Positions 58,296-64,000 of a DNA stretch of 64,000 nt are shown piece by piece (within the stretch, counting starts at the first letter, position 1; every line of letters begins with the position of its first letter). Where the stretch lies: positions 1,403,198-1,467,197 of the forward strand of contig NZ_FODC01000001.1 in the NCBI RefSeq assembly GCF_900110275.1, given 5' to 3'. Source of the stretch: Duganella sp. CF517 (GTDB lineage: Bacteria > Pseudomonadota > Gammaproteobacteria > Burkholderiales > Burkholderiaceae_D). The translations under genes were made by a program, and so were the position numbers. The notes under the pieces were generated by a model, which saw only the letters and a program-made list of their open reading frames with translations, did no database searches and was not told where the DNA came from.

Positions 58296-59603
58296 ATGTG
58301 CGAAAAACACGATCCGCTGGCGGCCATCGTCGCCGCCGCCATGCCGCGCCTGGGCACGGCCAACCCGGCCCCGGCGCAAAGCCAGCCCGGCACCGACCCG
58401 CACCGCGCCCGGCAAGTGGTCAAACCGGTCATCAACAACGTCGCGGACATCCTCGCCGGCGAGCCGGAGCCGCACACCTCGCGCCGCCGCCGCCTGTGGG
58501 AGCTGGGCCACGCCTGCCACTGCCCGCTGGTCGGCGTCGGCTTCCCGCTGGGCGTGCTGCGCAAGCTGGTCGACAAGGTGACAAGCGGCAAAGTCGTGGC
58601 CGATGATTACGAAGTGCACGTCGGCGCGGTCACCGAGTGCGCCAACCGCAACCGGCTGTCCGAGGCGCTGCAAAAGGAACTGGAACGCCGCTATGCGGCC
58701 GTGCTGCTGCGCTTCCGCGGCGCCAAGACGACCGAACAGGTCGGCGAGCTGTGGCGCACCGCCGTGGCCAACGGCGACGTCGCCGGCGCCTTCTGGGCCG
58801 GCCTGACGCACCCGCGCTGCAGCAGCGAGCTGGAGGAGCAAATGTGCCGCGACCTGCACATGGTGCAACACCAGGCCGGCGCCTGCGTGCGCGCCGACAT
58901 CGGCAAGTTCAACGCCACCCTGGCCGAGAACACGCGCCTGGCGCACGACCTCGGCAAGGCGCAGCAGCGCGCCGCCGCCCTGCTGGCCGACAAGAGCGCC
59001 GACGCCGAGCGCCACGCCACGCAACTGATGCAGCTGCGCGCGCAACTGGTGGGCAAGGACAGCCTGGTCGACTCGCTGCGCACCGAGCTCGAACAATTGA
59101 AGGAATCGATCCCGGGCCTGGAAACGCGCGCCAAGCTGGCCGAGCGGCTGGCCCAGATGGACGAGCGCGAGCGCGCGCTGCGCCAGCAGATCGCCGAGCT
59201 CAAGACCGAGGCGCTGCGCGCCGTCGAGCCGCCGGCGCCGATCCAGGAGGAAACGCGCCAGGTGGTCGAGCATGTCATGAAGATGCCGCTGCGCCTCAGC
59301 GACCGGGCCGTGCTGTGCGTCGGCGGGCGCTCGGGCAACGTCGCCACCTACCGCGAGCTGATCGAGCAACAGGGCGCGCAGTTCGCCCACCACGACGGCG
59401 GCCTGGAGGACAACGCCAACCGCCTCGACGCCAGCCTGGCGGCGGCCGACCTGGTGATCTGCCAGACCGGCTGCATCAGCCACAGCGCCTACTGGCGGGT
59501 CAAGGATTATTGCAAGCGCACGGGCACGCGCTGCGTGTTCATCGACAACCCCAGCATCTCGAGCCTGGCGCGCGGCCTGGAGCAGGCCGGCGCCGAGCCG
59601 TAG
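58296..59603 (+). CDS. DUF2325-domain protein
   Basis: A 435-residue protein. The N-terminal half has a CxC motif (ACHCPLVGVGFPLGVLRKL) and a helical region with several cysteines; residues about 205-325 form a coiled coil; the C-terminal 100 residues are DUF2325: VLCVGGRSGNVATYRELIE, then LVICQTGCISHSAYWRVKDY and CVFIDNPSISSLA. Two Cys in CQTGC are part of the domain signature. The function of DUF2325 proteins is not established; position behind hemP suggests iron or haem. A strong terminator follows. Confidence 0.85.
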   Translation: MCEKHDPLAAIVAAAMPRLGTANPAPAQSQPGTDPHRARQVVKPVINNVADILAGEPEPHTSRRRRLWELGHACHCPLVGVGFPLGVLRKLVDKVTSGKVVADDYEVHVGAVTECANRNRLSEALQKELERRYAAVLLRFRGAKTTEQVGELWRTAVANGDVAGAFWAGLTHPRCSSELEEQMCRDLHMVQHQAGACVRADIGKFNATLAENTRLAHDLGKAQQRAAALLADKSADAERHATQLMQLRAQLVGKDSLVDSLRTELEQLKESIPGLETRAKLAERLAQMDERERALRQQIAELKTEALRAVEPPAPIQEETRQVVEHVMKMPLRLSDRAVLCVGGRSGNVATYRELIEQQGAQFAHHDGGLEDNANRLDASLAAADLVICQTGCISHSAYWRVKDYCKRTGTRCVFIDNPSISSLARGLEQAGAEP

Positions 59604-59643
59604 GTCGCCCGGCGCGCGCCCGCGCGCCGCCACTTCCCGAAAC

Positions 59644-59701
59644 AAAAAAAGCCCCCACCCGCGCTGAACACGGTCTTAACCGGGTTCAGGCTGGTGGGGG
59701 C
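59644..59701 (-). terminator. Terminator between convergent genes
   Basis: Outer stem GCCCCCACC / GGTGGGGGC with an inner CTGAAC / GTTCAG stem. Seven A on the plus strand give the U-run for the TonB-receptor transcript; plus-strand transcripts of the DUF2325 gene cross the same structure. Confidence 0.85.
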
Positions 59702-59727
59702 TTTCGCTTGCTAAGCGCGCAGCCGGC

Positions 59728-62496
59728 TTAGAAGGTGTAGTTGCCGGTCAGGTAGAACGTACGGCCCATCGGATCGGCGTAGCGTGCGTCGTAGCCGATC
59801 TGGTGGCCGGACGAGGCGCGCAGCGACAGCGGCGGATTGCGGTCGGCGATGTTCTTCACGCCGGCGCGCAGACCGAACTGCTTGGTCGCTTGCCACTTGC
59901 CCTGCCAGTCGAACGTCAGGTACGACGGCACTTCGATACGGAACGTTTCGTTCTTGTTGGTCCCCAGGTTGAACGACGTCGCCGACGCGTCGGTGTAACC
60001 GTTGCGGTAGTTGGCGATCAGCGAGTTCGAGAACGCGCCGGTGTCGAGCGTGGTGGCCAGGCGGATCACGTGGCGGAACGACACGGCATCGTTGATGCCG
60101 AAGAAGTTCATGCTGTTGACCCAGTCGTTGCTCGTGCCCGGACGGGTGTAGTCCGACTTCAGCAGGTAGGTGCCGTTCAGCGTGGTGCTCAGGTTGCCGA
60201 AACCGAAGCGGTGACGGTAGGTCGTTTCCCAGTCGATACCCTGGTTGTGCGTCTGGCCGATGTTGACCGACAGCGTTTTCTTGGCCCACAAGGTCTGGCC
60301 GCTGCCCGGTTCGACGAAGGTGGTGAACAGGTCGCGGAACTGGACCGGATCGGCGAAGATCTGCGCTTCCGACACCGCCGAGACGGCGTCACGGATCTTC
60401 ACGTCCCACAGGTCGGCCTGGACGTAGAACGACGAGGTCGGCTCGAAACGGAAGCCCACGGTGAATTGCTTCGACTTCTCGGGCTTGAGGTTCTCGTTGC
60501 CGCCGGAGAGCACGTTGTACTGGCTCTTGCCGACGCGGCAGTACGACGAGTTTTCCGCCGCCAGGTTGGCCGGGCATTCGAACGGCGAGGCGGTGAAGCC
60601 GGCCGCCACCAGTGGCTGGCCGATGTCGAGCATCGACGGCGCCTTGAAGCCGGTGCCGTACGAACCGCGCATCAGGAACGACTGGGTCGGCTGCCAACGG
60701 GCCGACACCTTGTAGGTGCTGGCCGATTCCTTGCTGCCCATTTCGCGGTTGGCGATGTGGTTCTTGACCGCTTCGATGGTGTCGTAACGCGCCGCGGCCG
60801 TCACTTCGATGCTCTTGATCACAGGCACGTTCAACTCGGCGAAGGCGCCGTAGTTGTCACGCTCCATGTCGTAGGCCGGCGAAGCGCTGAAGCCGTAGAT
60901 GTCCGACGAGGTCGCGTTCGGGGTTTGCTTGTAGTGGTAGTTGCGGTAGTCGCCGCCCAGGGCGACGTTGGCCGCGCCGGCCGGCAGCTGGACCAGCTCG
61001 CGCGAGCCGCGGAAGTCGATGCCCTTGAGCGTGGTCGACGCTTCGCGGATCGAACCCTTGAACACCGAGTTGGCGATCAATTGCTTGGTGGCGTCGCTTT
61101 GCGCGCCGGCGGCCAGGAACGGGTTGAACTGGTTGTTGGCCAGCATGCTGCGGAACTCGGCGTTCTTCACATAGCCGCCCTGATAGCGCTCGTCGATCGA
61201 GTTCTCGGACCAGGTCAGGCCGGTGCCGACGCTCCACGCGCCGATCTCGCCCTCGGCGCCCAGCACCAGGTGCTTCGCTTCGGTGATGGTCTGGCTGTCG
61301 CGGGTGCCCCAGTCGTAGGTGCGGTAGGTGGCCGTGGCGCTCGACAGGTTGGCGTCTTGCGCGGTGGTCAGGTATGGACGCACGTAGTTGTTGTACAGCT
61401 GCGAGCCTTTGGCCAGCGCGATCGACGCGGTGTTCGGCGCGATGCGGGCGGTCAGGTCCATGCGCGAGTAGGCGGCCTCGACGAACACTTCGAAGGTCTC
61501 GCCGACTTTGGCCGTGCCTTTGGCGAACACGGTGTCACGCTGGGATGCCGGTACGATCTCGACGGTCGAAGCCGAATCGAAGCCGCAGTTCTGCACGGTG
61601 GCCGTGTTGTTCTTGGACGGCTGGTTCATCGGGCCGCACTGGCCGTTGATGTTGCGGTACGGATTGAAGCCGATCGACGAGGTCGACGTCGGCGTGCGGC
61701 CGTCGCGGTAGGCCACGGCGACGTTGGCCGGCACGGCCGAGGTGCTCGAACGGTCGTGGATGTAGTTCTGGCCGTTCCAGCTGAATGGCAGGAACGAGCT
61801 GTTGGCGAAGTCGCGGTCGGTCGCTTTGACGCGGCTGTTCTCGTCGTGGCGGGCCGACAGCAAGACGTTGTAGCGGTTCGTGTCGAGGTCGCCGAAACCA
61901 TAGGTGGCGCTGAAGTTGCTGGACTGGCCGGCGCGGCTTTGGCCGGGCTGGCTGGCGGTCGCTTCGATGCTGCCGCCTTGCAGGTTTTTCTTCAGGATGA
62001 AGTTGATCACGCCGGCGATGGCGTCCGAACCGTACAGGGCCGAAGCGCCGTCGGTCAGGATCTCGACACGTTCAACCGCGCTCATCGGAATGGCGTTCAG
62101 GTTGATCGCGGAGCCCGAGCCTTGCGGGGCGATGCGGCGGCCGTTCAGCAACACCAGCGTGTAGCTTTCGCCGATGTCGTGGATCGAGGCGGACACGCGG
62201 CCGCCGGAGTTGGTGCCGGCCGCGATGGCGGCGACGGTGAAACCTTGCATCGAAGGCAGGGCCTGGATCAGTTCGGCGACCGAAGTAGCGCCGGTCTTGG
62301 CGATCTGCTCCGAGCTCAGGCGCTGCACCGGCAGGGCGCCTTCAACGTTGATGCGCTTGATGGCCGAACCGGTGATTTCCACTTTCTGGATGGCTTGCTC
62401 TTGTGCCGACGCCTGACCTGCGAACATCGTCGTACCGGCCAGGACTGCGAGTGCCAGGCGAACCGAACGGGCGCCGACTTTCTCTTGCAAAATCAT
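59728..62496 (-). CDS. TonB-dependent outer-membrane receptor
   Basis: A 922-residue receptor. Signal peptide (about 1-31, FAGQASAQE), a TonB-box-like stretch just after it (QKVEITGSAIKRINVEG), plug domain with LSSEQIAKTGATSVAELIQALPS, LVLLNGRRIAPQG and VERVEILTDGASALYGSDAIAGVINF, then a long beta-barrel ending in the aromatic-terminated FYLTGNYTF. This plug type is common in large receptors for carbohydrates, peptides or other organic ligands in Massilia and xanthomonads; no Fur box was seen upstream, so iron uptake is not implied. Ligand unknown. Confidence 0.92.
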   Translation of the reverse strand: MILQEKVGARSVRLALAVLAGTTMFAGQASAQEQAIQKVEITGSAIKRINVEGALPVQRLSSEQIAKTGATSVAELIQALPSMQGFTVAAIAAGTNSGGRVSASIHDIGESYTLVLLNGRRIAPQGSGSAINLNAIPMSAVERVEILTDGASALYGSDAIAGVINFILKKNLQGGSIEATASQPGQSRAGQSSNFSATYGFGDLDTNRYNVLLSARHDENSRVKATDRDFANSSFLPFSWNGQNYIHDRSSTSAVPANVAVAYRDGRTPTSTSSIGFNPYRNINGQCGPMNQPSKNNTATVQNCGFDSASTVEIVPASQRDTVFAKGTAKVGETFEVFVEAAYSRMDLTARIAPNTASIALAKGSQLYNNYVRPYLTTAQDANLSSATATYRTYDWGTRDSQTITEAKHLVLGAEGEIGAWSVGTGLTWSENSIDERYQGGYVKNAEFRSMLANNQFNPFLAAGAQSDATKQLIANSVFKGSIREASTTLKGIDFRGSRELVQLPAGAANVALGGDYRNYHYKQTPNATSSDIYGFSASPAYDMERDNYGAFAELNVPVIKSIEVTAAARYDTIEAVKNHIANREMGSKESASTYKVSARWQPTQSFLMRGSYGTGFKAPSMLDIGQPLVAAGFTASPFECPANLAAENSSYCRVGKSQYNVLSGGNENLKPEKSKQFTVGFRFEPTSSFYVQADLWDVKIRDAVSAVSEAQIFADPVQFRDLFTTFVEPGSGQTLWAKKTLSVNIGQTHNQGIDWETTYRHRFGFGNLSTTLNGTYLLKSDYTRPGTSNDWVNSMNFFGINDAVSFRHVIRLATTLDTGAFSNSLIANYRNGYTDASATSFNLGTNKNETFRIEVPSYLTFDWQGKWQATKQFGLRAGVKNIADRNPPLSLRASSGHQIGYDARYADPMGRTFYLTGNYTF

Positions 62497-63035
62497 TCAC
62501 TACTCCCTGTAATGTGGTTATATAAACTACATGAGCAAGGTGAATGCGTGCGCTTCGCGCTCTGCGGCCAAGACAGGCCTGGCGCGGTATTCGGCCACTG
62601 GGGGCCGCAACGCAGGACGGAAAAGGATCAGGCTCGGCGACGAGTACGTAAGGACTATCCTTGCTCATCAACCGAAGATTATGTAACGGCTTTGTCACAA
62701 ACTGGGGATGTTTTAAGGCAATTTTACGAAACAATAAAGCAAAGCGAATAGAAATGTGGATAATTCCGATAGTCGCCGTTACGAATAAACTTTGTTTTGC
62801 GATATCCCCCTTTTGCCATATGCAAGCGTTGCGTTTTCACCACATTGATATATATATCCCAACGACAATATGACGATTTCTGTCAATAAAGGTCGCGCCG
62901 GCGGCGCCTTTCAGTCACCAATGTATCGAAAATGAAACCTCGCCGGTGCCGCCAGGAATGCTACGCGGCCCGGCGGAGCGATTGCCCGGTCAACAACCTG
63001 AAGTACCACCTCGGCGTCCCGTGTCTCCACGCCAG
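62497..63035. other. Intergenic region upstream of the TonB receptor
   Basis: 539 bases. The part next to the receptor should hold its promoter. A markedly AT-rich patch lies at about 62680-62880, unlike the high-GC surroundings. No gene, tRNA or clear regulatory palindrome is supported; short frames here have no coding character. Confidence 0.6.
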
Positions 63036-64000
63036 CTAGTACACGTCACGCTGGTAACGCTTTTCGGCGGCCAATCCAGCCAATCGAACACTCCCCAGTA
63101 TCGTCTCGAGCGCCTGGTCGACGCCGGCGGCCATGCCCTCCAGGCTGCCGCAGACATAGATCGCGGCGCCGTCGTCCACCCAGGCCCGCAACTTGTCCGC
63201 CCGCGCCGGCAGCAGGTCCTGCACATAGCGCGCCGCGCCGCCGTCGCGCGACCAGGCCAGGTCGAGCTCGAGCCGCCCCGCCCGGTGCAGCGCCTCGAGC
63301 TCGTCGCGGTAATGGAAGTCGTGGGCGCTGTTGCGCTCGCCGAACAGCAGCCAGTTGCGCCCCTGCCCGGCCAGCGCGCGCGCCCTGAGGTGGCCGCGCA
63401 GCCCGGCGATGCCGCTGCCGTTGCCGATCAGGATCAAGGGCCGGCGCGCGTTGTCCTCGAGCCGGAAGCGGCGGTGCTGGCGCAGCCGCAGCCGCACCGT
63501 CCCGCCCGGCTCGGCCTGGCGCGTCAGCCAGCCGGAGGCCACGCCGTGGCTGCCGTCGTCGTGGCTGTGCAGGCGCACCAGCAACTGCACGGCGCCGTCG
63601 GCCGGGATCGACGCGATCGAGTATTCGCGCGGACGCGACGGCTCGGCCGGGGCGGCGATCTGCACCAGGTCGCCCGACTGCCAGTCCGGCAACACGCCGC
63701 CGGGCGGCGCCAGCTCCAGGTGGTAGAGCGGCGCGCCGGCGCTGCCGGAATTGAGTTCGGTGCGCGCGCGCAAGGTCCAGTCCGCGAACGCCGGCGCGCT
63801 CCAGTCCGGCGCGTCGCTGGTGCCGGCCAGGTGGCTCAACTGCTGGCGCCACAGCGCGACGGCGGCGTCGGCGCTGCGGTCGACCTCGATGCGCGGGAAC
63901 AGGCTGTGCGCGCCGCGCGCGGCCAGCCAGGCGTCCAGCGCCCGGCCGAAGCCGCAGAACCGGGCGTAGGCGCTGTCGCCCAGCGCCAGCACGGCGTAAT
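63036..64000 (-). CDS. Flavodoxin/ferredoxin-reductase-like protein (CysJ type), 5' end beyond window
   Basis: At least 321 residues of an NADPH diflavin-type reductase. The visible start (AVLALGDSAYARFCGFGRALDAW) is the end of a flavodoxin domain. Then come a FAD-binding domain with REYSIASIPADG (RxYS motif) and an NAD(P)-binding domain with LILIGNGSGIAGLRGHL, LLFGERNSAHDFHYRDEL and YVCGSLEGMAAGV. It ends ...EKRYQRDVY, the aromatic C-terminus typical of sulfite reductase flavoprotein and P450-reductase relatives. Such genes often sit beside TonB receptors with PepSY proteins as ferric-chelate or other reductases; electron acceptor unknown. Confidence 0.85.
   Translation of the reverse strand, partial: YAVLALGDSAYARFCGFGRALDAWLAARGAHSLFPRIEVDRSADAAVALWRQQLSHLAGTSDAPDWSAPAFADWTLRARTELNSGSAGAPLYHLELAPPGGVLPDWQSGDLVQIAAPAEPSRPREYSIASIPADGAVQLLVRLHSHDDGSHGVASGWLTRQAEPGGTVRLRLRQHRRFRLEDNARRPLILIGNGSGIAGLRGHLRARALAGQGRNWLLFGERNSAHDFHYRDELEALHRAGRLELDLAWSRDGGAARYVQDLLPARADKLRAWVDDGAAIYVCGSLEGMAAGVDQALETILGSVRLAGLAAEKRYQRDVY

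Noticed and set aside
59803..62751. Long plus-strand frame opposite the TonB receptor
   Set aside because: Antisense shadow; receptor plug and barrel motifs are on the minus strand.

Overview
The window is a 64 kb, high-GC, densely coded chromosomal segment. Gene content and order point to a betaproteobacterium of the family Oxalobacteraceae (Massilia, Duganella or Janthinobacterium type). The main evidence is the syntenic block leuC-ecn-leuD-leuB-asd-fimV-truA-trpF-trpB-trpA-accD-folC-(SPOR)-cvpA-purF-metZ and the rpsF-priB-rpsR-rplI / dnaB arrangement, both typical of Burkholderiales. This assignment is inferred from synteny and protein character, not from a database search. I saw no rRNA, tRNA, insertion sequence, prophage or CRISPR array.

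Layout. 1-8.3 kb: a copper-exporting P-type ATPase (cut by the left edge) with a CueR-like promoter, divergent from a histidine kinase / sigma-54 activator pair. Just after the activator gene come a perfect dyad and a -24/-12 promoter, which open a run of four genes: a proline-rich secreted protein, a secreted protein with two similar domains, an ArsB-like carrier and an MFS carrier. 8.4-18.9 kb: FecR-domain protein, a TpsA haemagglutinin with a long Pro-Thr stalk, its TpsB transporter, a CHASE2 adenylate cyclase and a GAF/HD-GYP phosphodiesterase, all on the minus strand. 19-24.7 kb: accessory single genes, including a metallo-beta-lactamase-fold protein, a stand-alone protein resembling the N-domain of cyanophycin synthetase, a GNAT acetyltransferase, a metallophosphoesterase, YcaO, a cysteine-motif hypothetical and an orphan VapB-like antitoxin. 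24.8-29.6 kb: phosphate transport (pit plus DUF47), dnaB and the S6/PriB/S18/L9 operon. 29.7-33.2 kb: a large DUF5695-type secreted protein and lexA behind two perfect SOS boxes. 33.3-51.8 kb: the amino-acid, purine and fatty-acid biosynthesis block, interrupted between accD and trpA by a decayed brnT-brnA toxin-antitoxin remnant. 52-54.7 kb: an isolated cheZ-cheA pair. 55-59.6 kb: universal stress protein behind a perfect FNR box, a NarL-type regulator, an FNR-like regulator without the N-terminal cysteine cluster, Fur-box-preceded hemP, and a DUF2325 protein. 59.7-64 kb: a TonB-dependent receptor and the 3' part of a flavoprotein reductase.

How the parts may work together. The best candidate for an undescribed system is the kinase / sigma-54 activator at 1.85-4.55 kb with its apparent target run at 4.7-8.3 kb, because regulator, binding-site candidate, promoter and target genes lie in order. 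The second is the FecR-TpsA-TpsB-cyclase-HD-GYP block, which places a surface adhesin next to cAMP synthesis and c-di-GMP breakdown. The third is the 55-59.6 kb stretch, which looks like an oxygen/iron-responsive regulon segment. The rest is ordinary housekeeping. Start sites are my choices and are explained where they matter.
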